Shown: positions 38,971-52,478 of the stretch, one piece after another | Position numbering within the stretch: position 1 is the stretch's first letter | Layout of the letters: each line of letters starts with the position of its first letter | Assembly: GCA_902728285.1 (NCBI GenBank) | Contig: CACVBU010000635.1 | Span: forward strand, 310,001 to 374,000 | DNA length: 64,000 nt | Reading direction: 5' to 3' | Origin: Clytia hemisphaerica | Lineage: Eukaryota > Cnidaria > Hydrozoa > Leptothecata > Clytiidae | Position numbers and translations under genes: made by a program | The notes under the pieces: generated by a model | The model's database searches: none | What the model saw: the letters and a program-made list of their open reading frames with translations, nothing else | What the model was told of the DNA's origin: nothing

Positions 38971-39190
38971 ATATTTTATTTCTTAAAATACGAAAATGAG
39001 AAATACCCTTATAACTTATCAATGGATGATCCAAATGACATAACACTCCACTGATGTAAGGCACAGGTATTGACAGTTTAGAACACAAAAAATTGACTTC
39101 ATATGCTGACGTCAGCAAATTCTGCTAGAACATTACTTAAATTACGAAAATGAGAAATATAATGAACCTAAATGGTATCTGCACGAAATT
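38971..39190 (+). repeat. Left unique terminal segment of the foldback element
   Basis: Starts near ATATTTTATTTCTTAAAATA and includes a perfect GCTGACGTCAGC palindrome (39105-39116). It joins the first array unit at GAAATTTTGCTCACAA. It repeats inverted at 63072-63291. Confidence 0.85.
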
Positions 39191-42100
39191 TTGCTCACAA
39201 ACTTGTATTGGTAGGAGAAGGGCTTCTGAAAAATTTCATCTCGTTTTGCTGACGTTAGCACTTTTTATAAGAATATTTCTTAAATTCGTAATTTGAGAAA
39301 TAAAATATTTCTCAAAATACTAATTTAAGAAATATGCTCGTAACTTTTGATTGGAATATGACAGCAAATTCAAATTTTGCAGTCTTGTACCACATCATAC
39401 TCTGGAGTCTCGGTCCAAATTTGAAATCAATCCGATGACGTCATTGACTTATAAGGCAAAATCATCATTTTCGATTTATGCAGCCAAACGTGTACACTTG
39501 GCCAAAAGCTAGAAATGGCCATAAATTCTGAACTAGGAATAGCCAGTTGCCAAAATTTTGCTCACAAGCTGGTATTGATAGGAGGAGGGCTTCTGAAAAA
39601 TTTCATCTCGTTTTGATGACGTTAGCACTTTTTATAAGAATATTTCTTAAATTCGTAATTTGAGAAATAAAATATTTCTCAAAATACTAATTTAAGAAAT
39701 ATGCTCGTAACTTTGGATTGGAAAATGGCAGCAAATTCAAATTTTGCAGTCTTGTACCACATCATACTCCGGAGTCTTGGGCAAAATTTGAAATCAATCC
39801 GATGACGTCATCGACTTATATGGCAAAATCATCATTTTCGATTTATGCAGCCAAACGTGTACACTTGGCCAAAAGCTAGAAATGGCCATAAATTCTGAAC
39901 TAGGAATAGCCAGTCGCCAAAATTTTGCTCACAAGCTGGTATTGATAAGAGGAGGGCTTCTGAAAAATTTCATCTCGTTTTGATGACGTTAGCACTTTTT
40001 ATAAGAATATTTCTTAAATTCGTAATTTGAGAAATAAAATATTTCTCAAAATACTAATTTAAGAAATATGGTCGTAACTTTGGATTGGAAAATGGCAGCA
40101 AATTCAAATTTTGCAGTCTTGTACCACATCATACTCCGGAACCTTGGTCAAAATTTGAAATCAATCCGATGACGTCGTCGACTTATATGGCAAAATCATC
40201 ATTTTCGATTTATGCAGCCAAACGTGTAAACTTGGCCAAAAGCTAGAAATGGCCTTAAATTCTAAACTAGGAATAGCCAGTTGCCAAAATTTTGCTCACA
40301 AGCTGGTATTGATAGGAGGAGGGCTTCTGCAAAATTTCATCTCGTTTTGCTGACGTTAGCACTTTTTATAAGAATATTTCTTAAATTCGTAATTTGAGAA
40401 ATAAAATATTTCTCAAAATACTAATTTAAGAAATATGCTCGTAACTTTGGATTGGAAAATGGCAGCAAATTAAAATTTTGCAGTCTTGTACCACATCATA
40501 CTCCGGAGTCTTGGTCAAAATTTGAAATCAATCCGATGACGTCGTCGACTTATATGGCAAAATCATCATTTTCGATTTATGCAGCCAAACGTGTACACTT
40601 GGCCAAAAGCTAGAAATGGCCATAAATTCTGAATTAGGAATAGGCAGTCGCCAAAATTTTGCTCACAAGCTGGTATTGATAGGAGGAGGGCTTCTGCAAA
40701 ATTTCATCTCGTTTTGCTGACGTTAGCACTTTTTATAAGAATATTTCTTAAATTCGTAATTTGAGAAATAAAATATTTCTCAAAATACTAATTTAAGAAA
40801 TATGGTCGTAACTTTGGATTGGAAAATGGCAGCAAATTCAAATTTTGCAGTCTTGTACCACATCATACTCCGGAAACCTTGGTCAAAATTTGAAATCAAT
40901 CCGATGACGTCGTCGACTTATATGGCAAAATCATCATTTTCGATTTATGCAGCCAAACGTGTAAACTTGGCCAAAAGCTAGAAATGGCCTTAAATTCTAA
41001 ACTAGGAATAGCCAGTTGCCAAAATTTTGCTCACAAGCTGGTATTGATAGGAGGAGGGCTTCTGCAAAATTTCATCTCGTTTTGCTGACGTTAGCACTTT
41101 TTATAAGAATATTTCTTAAATTCGTAATTTGAGAAATAAAATATTTCTCAAAATACTAATTTAAGAAATATGCTCGTAACTTTGGATTGGAAAATGGCAG
41201 CAAATTCAAATTTTGCAGTCTTGTACCACATCATACTCCCGAGTCTTGGTCAAAATTTGAAATCAATCCGATGACGTCGTCGACTTATATGGCAAAATCA
41301 TCATTTTCGATTTATGCAGCCAAACGTGTACACTTGGCCAAAAGCTAGAAATGGCCATAAATTCTGAATTAGGAATAGGCAGTCGCCAAAATTTTGCTCA
41401 CAAGCTGGTATTGATAGGAGGAGGGCTTCTGCAAAATTTCATCTCGTTTTGCTGACGTTAGCACTTTTTATAAGAATATTTCTTAAATTCGTAATTTGAG
41501 AAATAAAATATTTCTCAAAATACTAATTTAAGAAATATGCTCGTAACTTTTGATTGGAAGATGACAGCAAATTCAAATTTTGCAGTCTTGTACCACATCA
41601 TACTCTGGAGTCTCGGTCCAAATTTGAAATCAATCCGATGACGTCATCGACTTATATGGCAAAATCATCATTTTCGATTTATGCAGCCAAACGTGTACAC
41701 TTGGCCAAAAGCTAGAAATGGCCATAAATTCTGAACTAGGAATAGCCAGTTGCCAAAATTTTGCTCACAAGCTGGTATTGATAGGAGGAGGGCTTCTGAA
41801 AAATTTCATCTCGTTTTGATGACGTTAGCACTTTTTATAAGAATATTTCTTAAATTCGTAATTTGAGAAATAAAATATTTCTCAAAATACTAATTTAAGA
41901 AATATGCTCGTAACTTTGGATTGGAAAATGGCAGCAAATTCAAATTTTGCAGTCTTGTACCACATCATACTCCGGAGTCTTGGTCAAAATTTGAAATCAA
42001 TCCGATGACGTCATCGACTTATATGGCAAAATCATCATTTTCGATTTATGCAGCCAAACGTGTACACTTGGCCAAAAGCTAGAAATGGCCATAAATTCTG

Positions 42101-45100
42101 AACTAGGAATAGCCAGTCGCCAAAATTTTGCTCACAAGCTGGTATTGATAGGAGGAGGGCTTCTGAAAAATTTCATCTCGTTTTGATGACGTTAGCACTT
42201 TTTATAAGAATATTTCTTAAATTCGTAATTTGAGAAATAAAATATTTCTCAAAATACTAATTTAAGAAATATGCTCGTAACTTTTGATTGGAAAATGGCA
42301 GCAAATTCAAATTTTGCAGTCTTGTACCACATCATACTCCGGAGTCTTGGTCAAATTTGAAATCAATCCGATGACGTCATCGACTTATATGGCAAAATCA
42401 TCATTTTCGATTTATGCAGCCAAACGTGTAAACTTGGCCAAAAGCTAGAAATGGCCATAAATTCTGAACTAGGAATAGCCAGTTGCCAAAATTTTGCTCA
42501 CAAGCTGGTATTGATAGGAGGAGGGCTTCTGCAAAATTTCATCTCGTTTTGCTGACGTTAGCACTTTTTATAAGAATATTTCTTAAATTCGTAATTTGAG
42601 AAATAAAATATTTCTCAAAATACTAATTTAAGAAATATGCTCGTAACTTTGGATTGGAAAATGGCAGCAAATTCAAATTTTGCAGTCTTGTACCACATCA
42701 TACTCCGGAGTCTTGGTCAAAATTTGAAATCAATCTGATGACGTCGTCGACTTATATGGCAAAATCATCATTTTCGATTTATGCAGCCAAACGTGTACAC
42801 TTGGCCAAAAGCTAGAAATGGCCATAAATTCTGAACTAGGAATAGCCAGTCGCCAAAATTTTGCTCACAAGCTGGTATTGATAGGAGGAGGGCTTCTGCA
42901 AAATTTCATCTCGTTTTGCTGACGTTAGCACTTTTTATAAGAATATTTCTTAAATTCGTAATTTGAGAAATAAAATATTTCTCAAAATACTAATTTAAGA
43001 AATATGCTCGTAACTTTTGATTGGAAAATGGCAGCAAATTCAAATTTTGCAGTCTTGTACCACATCATACTCCGGAGTCTTGGTCAAAATTTGAAATCAA
43101 TCCGATGACGTCGTCGACTTATATGGCAAAATCATCATTTTCGATTTATGCAGCCAAACGTGTAAACTTGGCCAAAAGCTAGAAATGGCCATAAATTCTG
43201 AACTAGGAATAGCCAGTTGCCAAAATTTTGCTCACAAGCTGGTATTGATAGGAGGAGGGCTTCTGCAAAATTTCATCTCGTTTTGCTGACGTTAGCACTT
43301 TTTATAAGAATATTTCTTAAATTCGTAATTTGAGAAATAAAATATTTCTCAAAATACTAATTTAAGAAATATGCTGGTAACTTTTGATTGGAAAATGGCA
43401 GCATATTCAAATTTTGCAGTCTGGTACCACACCACACACCAAAGTTTGGGTCCAAATTTGAAATCAATTCAATGACGTCATCGATTTGTATGGCAAAATC
43501 ATCATTTTCGATTTATGCAGCCAAACGTGTAAACTTGGCCAAAAGCTAGAAATGGCCATAAATTCTGAACTAGGAATAGCCAGTTGCCAAAATTTTGCTC
43601 ACAAGCTGGTATTGATAGGAGGAGGGCTTCTGCAAAATTTCATCTCGTTTTGCTGACGTTAGCACTTTTTATAAGAATATTTCTTAAATTCGTAATTTGA
43701 GAAATAAAATATTTCTCAAAATACTAATTTAAGAAATATGCTCGTAACTTTTGATTGGAAGATGACAGCAAATTCAAATTTTGCAGTCTTGTACCACATC
43801 ATACTCTGGAGTCTCGGTCCAAATTTGAAATCAATCCGATGACGTCATCGACTTATATGGCAAAATCATCATTTTCGATTTATGCAGCCAAACGTGTACA
43901 CTTGGCCAAAAGCTAGAAATGGCCATAAATTCTGAACTAGGAATAACCAGTTGCCAAAATTTTGCTCACAAGCTGGTATTGATAGGAGGAGGGTTTCTGC
44001 AAAATTTCGTCTCGTTTTGCTGATGTTAGCACTTTTTATAAGAATATTTCTTAAATTCGTAATTTGAGAAATTAAATATTTCTCAAAATACTAATTTAAG
44101 AAATATGCTGGTAACTTTTGATTGGAAGATGGCAGCATATTCAAATTTTGCAGTCTGGTACCACACCACACCCCAAAGTGTGGGTCCAAATTTGAAATCA
44201 ATTCAATGACGTCATCGACTTATATGGCAAAATCATCATTTTCGATTTATGCAGCCAAACGTGTACACTTTCCCAAAAGCTAGAAATGGCCATAAATTCT
44301 GAACTAGGAATAGCCAGTCGCCAAAATTTTGCTCACAAGCTGATATTGATAGGAGGAGGGCTTCTGAAAAATTTCATCTCGTTTTGATGACGTTAGCACT
44401 TTTTATAAGAATATTTCTTAAATTCGTAATTTGAGAAATAAAATATTTCTCAAAATACTAATTTAAGAAATATGCTCGTAACTTTTGATTGGAAAATGGC
44501 AGCAAATTCAAATTTTGCAGTCTTGTACCACATCATACTCCGGAGTCTTGGTCAAAATTTGAAATCAATCCGATGACGTCGTCGACTTATATGGCAAAAT
44601 CATCATTTTCGATTTATGCAGCCAAACGTGTAAACTTGGCCAAAAGCTAGAAATGGCCATAAATTCTGAACTAGGAATAGCCAGTTGCCAAAATTTTGCT
44701 CACAAGCTGGTATTGATAGGAGGAGGGTTTCTGCAAAATTTCATCTCGTTTTGCTGACGTTAGCACTTTTTATAAGAATATTTCTTAAATTCGTATTTTG
44801 AGAAATTAAATATTTCTAATTTAAGAAATATGCTGGTAACTCTTGATTGGAAAATGGCAGCAAATTCAAATTTTGCAGTCTTGTACCACATCATACTCCG
44901 GAGTCTTGGTCAAAATTTGAAATCAATCCGATGACGTCATCGACTTATATGGCAAAATCATCATTTTCGATTTATGCAGCCAAACGTGTAAACTTGGCCA
45001 AAAGCTAGAAATGGCCATAAATTCTGAACTAGGAATAGCCAGTTGCCAAAATTTTGCTCACAAGCTGGTATTGATAGGAGGAGGGCTTCTGCAAAATTTC

Positions 45101-48100
45101 ATCTCGTTTTGCTGACGTTAGCACTTTTTATAAGAATATTTCTTAAATTCGTAATTTGAGAAATAAAATATTTCTCAAAATACTAATTTAAGAAATATGC
45201 TCGTAACTTTGGATTGGAAGATGGCAGCAAATTCAAATTTTGCAGTCTTGTACCACATCATACTCCCAAGTCTTGGTCAAAATTTGAAATCAATCCGATG
45301 ACGTCGTCGACTTATATGGCAAAATCATCATTTTCGATTTATGCAGCCAAACGTGTACACTTGGCCAAAAGCTAGAAATGGCCATAAATTCTGAACTAGG
45401 AATAGCCAGTCGCCAAAATTTTGCTCACAAGCTGGTATTGATAGGAGGAGGGCTTCTGAAAAATTTCATCTCGTTTTGCTGACGTTAGCACTTTTTATAA
45501 GAATATTTCTTAAATTCGTAATTTGAGAAATAAAATATTTCTCAAAATACTAATTTAAGAAATATGCTCGTAACTTTGATTGGAAAATGGCAGCAAATTC
45601 AAATTTTGCAGTCTTGTACCACATCATACTCCGGAGTCTTGGTCAAAATTGTAATCAATCCGATGACGTCGTCGACTTATATGGCAAAATCATCATTTTC
45701 GATTTATGCAGCCAAACGTGTAAACTTGGCCAAAAGCTAGAAATGGCCATAAATTCTGAACTAGGAATAGCCAGTTGCCAAAATTTTGCTCACAAGCTGG
45801 TATTGATAGGAGGAGGGCTTCTGCAAAATTTCATCTCGTTTTGCTGACGTTAGCACTTTTTATAAGAATATTTCTTAAATTCGTAATTTGAGAAATAAAA
45901 TATTTCTCAAAATACTAATTTAAGAAATATGCTGGTAACTTTTGATTGGAAGATGGCAGCATATTCAAATTTTGCAGTCTGGTACCACACCACACACCAA
46001 AGTGTGGGTCCAAATTTGAAATCAATTCAATGACGTCATCGATTTGTATGGCAAAATCATCATTTTCGATTTATGCAGCCAAACGTGTAAACTTGGCCAA
46101 AAGCTAGAAATGGCCATAAATTCTGAACTAGGAATAGCCAGTTGCCAAAATTTTGCTCACAAGCTGGTATTGATAGGAGGAGGGCTTCTGCAAAATTTCA
46201 TCTCGTTTTGCTGACGTTAGCACTTTTTATAAGAATATTTCTTAAATTCGTAATTTGAGAAATAAAATATTTCTCAAAATACTAATTTAAGAAATATGCT
46301 CGTAACTTTTGATTGGAAGATGGCAGCATATTCAAATTTTGCAGTCTGGTACCACACCACACCCCAAAGTGTGGGTCCAAATTTGAAATCAATTCAATGA
46401 CGTCATCGACTTATATGGCAAAATCATCATTTTCGATTTATGCAGCCAAACGTGTACACTTTCCCAAAAGCTAGAAATGGCCATAAATTCTGAACTAGGA
46501 ATAGCCAGTCGCCAAAATTTTGCTCACAAGCTGGTATTGATAGGAGGAGGGCTTCTGCAAAATTTCATCTCGTTTTGCTGACGTTAGCACTTTTTATAAG
46601 AATATTTCTTAAATTCGTAATTTGAGAAATAAAATATTTCTCAAAATACTAATTTAAGAAATATGCTCGTAACTTTTGATTGGAAGATGGCAGCAAATTC
46701 AAATTTTGCAGTCTTGTACCACATCATACTCCGGAGTCTCGGTCCAAATTTGAAATCAATCCGATGACGTCATCGATTTATATGGCAAAATCATCATTTT
46801 CGACTTATGCAGCCAAACGTGTAAGCTTGGCCAAAAGCTAGAACGGCCATAAATTCTGAACTAGGAATAGCCAGTCGCCAAAATTTTGCTCACAAACTTG
46901 TATTGGTAGGAGGAGGGCTTCTGAAAAATTTCATCTCGTTTTGCTGACGTTAGCACTTTTATAAGAATATTTCTTAAATTCGTAATTTGAGAAATAAAAA
47001 TATTTCTCAAAATACTAATTTAAGAAATATGCTCGTAACTTTTGATTGGAAGATGGCAGCAAATTCAAATTTTGCAGTCTTGTACCACATCATACTCCGG
47101 AAGTCTCGGTCCAAAATTTGAAATCAATCCGATGACGTCATCGATTTATATGGCAAAATCATCATTTTCGACTTATGCAGCTTAACGTGTAAACTTGGCC
47201 AAAAGCTAGAAATGGCCATAAATTCTGAACTAGGAATAGCCAGTCGCCAAAATTTTGCTCACAAACTTGTATTAGTAGGAGGAGGGCTTCTGAAAAATTT
47301 CATCTCGTTTTGCTGACGTTAGCACTTTTTATAAGAATATTTCTTAAATTCGTAATTTGAGAAATAAAATATTTCTCAAAATACTAATTTAAGAAATATG
47401 CTCGTAACTTTTGATTGGAAGATGACAGCAAATTCAAATTTTGCAGTCTTGTACCACATCATACTCCGGAGTCTCGGTCCAAATTTGAAATCAATCCGAT
47501 GACGTCATCGATTTATATGGCAAAATCATCATTTTCGACTTATGCAGCCAAACGTGTAAGCTTGGCCAAAAGCTAGAAATGGCCATAAATTCTGAACTAG
47601 GAATAGCCAGTCGCCAAAATTTTGCTCACAAGCTTGGTATTAGTAGGAGGAGGGCTTCTGAAAAATTTCATCTCGTTTTGCTGACGTTAGCACTTTTTAT
47701 AAGAATATTTCTTAAATTCGTAATTTGAGAAATAAAATATTTTCTCAAAATACTAATTTAAGAAATATGCTCGTAACTTTTGATTGGAAGATGACAGCAA
47801 ATTCAAATTTTGCAGTCTTGTACCACATCATACTCCGGAGTCTCGGTCCAAATTTGAAAAATCAATCCGATGACGTCATCGATTTATATGGCAAAATCAT
47901 CATTTTCGACTTTATGCAGCCAAACGTGTAAGCTTGGCCAAAAGCTAGAAATGGCCATAAATTCTGAACTAGGAATAGCCAGTCGCCAAAATTTTGCTCA
48001 CAAACTTGGTATTAGTAGGAGGAGGGCTTCTGAAAAATTTCATCTCGTTTTGCTGACGTTAGCACTTTTTATAAGAATATTTCTTAAATTCGTAATTTGA

Positions 48101-51100
48101 GAAATAAAATATTTCTCAAAATACTAATTTAAGAAATATGCTCGTAACTTTTGATTGGAAGATGACAGCAAATTCAAATTTTGCAGTCTTGTACCACATC
48201 ATACTCCGGAGTCTCGGTCCAAATTTGAAATCAATCCGATGACGTCATCGATTTATATTGGCAAAATCATCATTTTCGACTTATGCAGCCAAACGTGTAA
48301 GCTTGGCCAAAAGCTAGAACGGCCATAAATTCTGAACTAGGAATAGCCAGTCGCCAAAATTTTGCTCACAAACTTGTATTAGTAGGAGGAGGGCTTCTGA
48401 AAAATTTCATCTCGTTTTGCTGACGTTAGCACTTTTTATAAGAATATTTCTTAAATTCGTAATTTGAGAAATAAAATATTTCTCAAAATACTAATTTAAG
48501 AAATATGCTCGTAACTTTTGATTGGAAGATGACAGCAAATTCAAATTTTGCAGTCTTGTACCACATCATACTCCGGAGTCTCGGTCCAAATTTGAAATCA
48601 ATCCGATGACGTCATCGATTTATATGGCAAAATCATCATTTTCGACTTATGCAGCCAAACGTGTAAGCTTGGCCAAAAGCTAGAACGGCCATAAATTCTG
48701 AACTAGGAATAGCCAGTCGCCAAAATTTTGCTCACAAACTTGTATTAGTAGGAGGAGGGCTTCTGAAAAATTTCATCTCGTTTTGCTGACGTTAGCACTT
48801 TTTATAAGAATATTTCTTAAATTCGTAATTTGAGAAATAAAATATTTCTCAAAATACTAATTTAAGAAATATGCTCGTAACTTTTGATTGGAAGATGACA
48901 GCAAATTCAAATTTTGCAGTCTTGTACCACATCATACTCCGGAGTCTCGGTCCAAATTTGAAATCAATCCGATGACGTCATCGATTTATATGGCAAAATC
49001 ATCATTTTCGACTTATGCAGCCAAACGTGTAAGTGTAAGCTTGGCCAAAAGCTAGAAACGGCCATAAATTCTGAACTAGGAATAGCCAGTCGCCAAAATT
49101 TTGCTCACAAGCTTGTATTAGTAGGAGGAGGGCTTCTGCAAAAATTTCATCTCGTTTTGCTGACGTTAGCACTTTTTATAAGAATATTTCTTAAATTCGT
49201 AATTTGAGAAATAAAATATTTCTCAAAATACTAATTTAAGAAATATGCTCGTAACTTTTGATTGGAAGATGATGACAGCAAATTCAAATTTTGCAGTCTT
49301 GTACCACATCATACTCCGGAGTCTCGGTCCAAATTTGAAATCAATCCGATGACGTCATCGATTTATATGGCAAAATCATCATTTTCGACTTATGCAGCCA
49401 AACGTGTAAGCTTGGCCAAAAGCTAGAACGGCCATAAATTCTGAACTAGGAATAGCCAGTCGCCAAAATTTTGCTCACAAACTTGTATTGTTAGGAGGAG
49501 GGCTTCTGAAAAATTTCATCTCGTTTTGCTGACGTTAGCACTTTTTATAAGAATATTTCTTAAATTCGTAATTTGAGAAATAAAATATTTCTCAAAATAC
49601 TAATTTAAGAAATATGCTCGTAACTTTTGATTGGAAGATGACAGCAAATTCAAATTTTGCAGTCTTGTACCACATCATACTCCGGAGTCTCGGTCCAAAT
49701 TTGAAATCAATCCGATGACGTCATCGATTTATATGGCAAAATCATCATTTTCGACTTATGCAGCCAAACGTGTAAGCTTGGCCAAAAGCTAGAACGGCCA
49801 TAAATTCTGAACTAGGAATAGCCAGTCGCCAAAATTTTGCTCACAAGCTCGTATTGGTAGGAGGAGGGCTTCTGAAAAATTTCATCTCGTTTTGCTGACG
49901 TTAGCACTTTTTATAAGAATATTTCTTAAATTCGTAATTTGAGAAATAAAATATTTCTCAAAATACTAATTTAAGAAATATGCTCGTAACTTTTGATTGG
50001 AAGATGGCAGCATTTTCAAATTTTGCAGTCTTGTACCACATCATACTCCGGAGTCTCGGTCCAAATTTGAAATCAATCCGATGACGTCATCGATTTATAT
50101 GGCAAAATCATCATTTTCGACTTATGCAGCCAAACGTGTAAGCTTGGCCAAAAGCTAGAACGGCCATAAATTCTGAACTAGGAATAGCCAGTCGCCAAAA
50201 TTTTGCTCACAAGCTTGTATTGTAGGAGGAGGGCTTCTGAAAAATTTCATCTCGTTTTGCTGACGTTAGCACTTTTTATAAGAAATATTTCTTAAATTCG
50301 TAATTTGAGAAATAAAATATTTCTCAAAATACTAATTTAAGAAATATGCTCGTAACTTTTGATTGGAAGATGACAGCAAATTCAAATTTTGCAGTCTTGT
50401 ACCACATCATACTCCGGAGTCTCGGTCCAAATTTGAAATCAATCCGATGACGTCATCGATTTATATGGCAAAATCATCATTTTCGACTTATGCAGCCAAA
50501 CGTGTAAGCTTGGCCAAAAGCTAGAACGGCCATAAATTCTGAACTAGGAATAGCCAGTCGCCAAAATTTTGCTCACAAACTTGTATTAGTAGGAGGAGGG
50601 CTTCTGAAAAATTTCATCTCGTTTTGCTGACGTTAGCACTTTTTATAAGAATATTTCTTAAATTCGTAATTTGAGAAATAAAATATTTCTCAAAATACTA
50701 ATTTAAGAAATATGCTCGTAACTTTTGATTGGAAGATGACAGCAAATTCAAATTTTGCAGTCTTGTACCACATCATACTCCGGAGTCTCGGTCCAAATTT
50801 GAAATCAATCCGATGACGTCATCGATTTATATGGCAAAATCATCATTTTCGACTTATGCAGCCAAACGTGTAAACTTGGCCAAAAGCTAGAAATGGCCAT
50901 AAATTCTGAACTAGGAATAGCCAGTCGCCAAAATTTTGCTCACAAGCTGGTATTGATAGGAGGAGGGCTTCTGAAAAATTTCATCTCGTTTTGCTGACGT
51001 TAGCACTTTTTATAAGAATATTTCTTAAATTCGTAATTTGAGAAATAAAATATTTCTCAAAATACTAATTTAAGAAATATGCTCGTAACTTTTGATTGGA

Positions 51101-51667
51101 AGATGGCAGCAAATTCAAATTTTGCAGTCTTGTACCACATCATACTCCGGAGTCTCGGTCCAAATTTGAAATCAATCCGATGACGTCATCGATTTATATT
51201 GGCAAAATCATCATTTTCGACTTATGCAGCCAAACGTGTAAGCTTGGCCAAAAGCTAGAAATGGCCATAAATTCTGAACTAGGAATAGCCAGTCGCCAAA
51301 ATTTTGCTCACAAACTGTATTAGTAGGAGGAGGGCTTCTGAAAAATTTCATCTCGTTTTGCTGACGTTAGCACTTTTTATAAGAATATTTCTTAAATTCG
51401 TAATTTGAGAAATAAAATATTTCTCAAAATACTAATTTAAGAAATATGCTCGTAACTTTTGATTGGAAGATGACAGCAAATTCAAATTTTGCAGTCTTGT
51501 ACCACATCATACTCCGGAGTCTCGGTCCAAATTTGAAATCAATCCGATGACGTCATCGATTTATATTGCAAAATCATCATTTTCGACTTATGCAGCCAAA
51601 CGTGTAAGCTTGGCCAAAAGCTAGAACGGCCATAAATTCTGAACTAAGAATAGCCAGTTGCCAAAAT
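39191..51667 (+). repeat. Left arm: about 34 tandem units of 367 bp
   Basis: The phrase AATATGSTCGTAAC recurs at 39331, 39698, 40065, 40432, 40799, 41167 and 41534 and onward at 367 bp to about 51437. Each unit holds (a) a hairpin of about 64 bp built from ATTTCTTAAATTCGTAATTT and its complement, (b) GATGACGTCATCGA or GATGACGTCGTCGA, (c) GCTGACGTTAGC, and (d) TTTATGCAGCCAAACGTGTA. Units up to about 46.7 kb alternate types (TGTACACTTGG or TGTAAACTTGG) and include 734-bp dimers. Units from about 46.8 kb are nearly uniform with TGTAAGCTTGG. Short open frames in single units are not genes. Confidence 0.95.
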
Positions 51668-51922
51668 AAAACGTAAAGGGAAAAACAACCAAAGCTCGGT
51701 ACCCATAAATCAAATTGCCGACCCACACTATGACCCAACCCTTGATGAAGAAAAGCCAAAAATCTTTACTCACTTTTGGCACAATAATGAACCTTTTGTG
51801 GTGCATTTAATTCACAATGAAGAATGTGCAAGGGCGCAAAAGTGTATGCAGTGTGGAATGGCTTTCCCTCGTGGAGGAAAAATCAAAGTTGGCGCAGATA
51901 TTGTCATTAAGCATAAAGAAAG
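51658..51922 (+). CDS. Penultimate exon of a transposon-type Cys-rich protein
   Basis: Open from inside the last array unit (a TAG at 51651 closes the frame upstream; CCAG at 51654-51657 could act as acceptor) to a GTATGT donor at 51923, phase 2. It encodes KRKGKNNQSSVPINQIAD, then FTHFWHNNEPFVVHLI, then QKCMQCGMAFPRGG with C-x2-C, then ADIVIKHKE. The series (aromatic-rich strand, CxxC, F-x-R-G, D-I-V-I-x-H-K-E) is one I recall at the C-terminus of uncharacterised, repeat-associated cnidarian proteins; I cannot name the family. Upstream exons are not visible, being either lost or separated by the array. Confidence 0.6.
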
Positions 51923-51974
51923 GTATGTTTTTGACTAAATATGAAAGCAGGATAATTAGATAGAGGCTTAGATA

Positions 51975-52194
51975 CCTTAAGGGAACTAGATTTCGCGGTA
52001 ACCAATTTTCGCGTTTTTTGGTGTCTACCGCGAAAATTAATTCCGCGAAATGGAAGGTTTACTAGAAATCCTAGGAAAATTTAGGGAAAAGTGGGTGTCT
52101 AACTGCGAAAATCAATTCCGCAAAAAATACCAAATTCATACCCTCGTACCGCGAAAAAAATTTTAATTAAAAAATTAAATCAATTCCCTTAAGG
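51975..52194. mobile_element. TTTCGCGAA-rich MITE, CCTTAAGGGAA termini, in the intron
   Basis: TA|CCTTAAGGGAACTAGATTTC and AATTCCCTTAAGG|TA. Same terminal family as 10060-10520 but with a different interior (CCGCGAAAATTAATTCCGCG). It sits in the intron between exons 51658-51922 and 52479-52686. Confidence 0.88.
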
Positions 52195-52478
52195 TACTTC
52201 ATCACATTTGAATAGAGGTGAACTATGAATGGACGAATCCCACCCCATCTCCATTTGTTGTAGTCGAATAAACTTCTGATGGCTGTCAAATTTTTCGGTT
52301 TTCCCGATTAGGTAAAGCCAGGATCTTAAAGTTTTTGTTGAAAAGTTTGTCTCTTCATCTCTTAAAATTCCTTTGTCTTTTACCAAAAGTCATTACGCGT
52401 GATATAATTGCTTTCACACGAATTCTGAATAAATCAAAATACGAGCAAATGGATCTGGAAATTTAATTAATTCACCAG

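Noticed and set aside
38861..39118. 85-codon minus-strand frame (and its partner at 63145-63381) as a terminal gene of the foldback element
   Set aside because: Identity between the two is explained by the inverted ends; the frames diverge immediately outside the shared segment.
45587..45847. 86-codon open frame (and similar ones at 47725, 47870, 51096, 56557, 62010) as a repeated small gene
   Set aside because: They are the same stretch of the 367-bp unit, open in only some units because of small gaps, with no start context or conserved full-length frame across units.
39191..51667. CRISPR-like array
   Set aside because: The repeats are 367-bp contiguous units with no unique spacers, in eukaryotic DNA with spliced genes.
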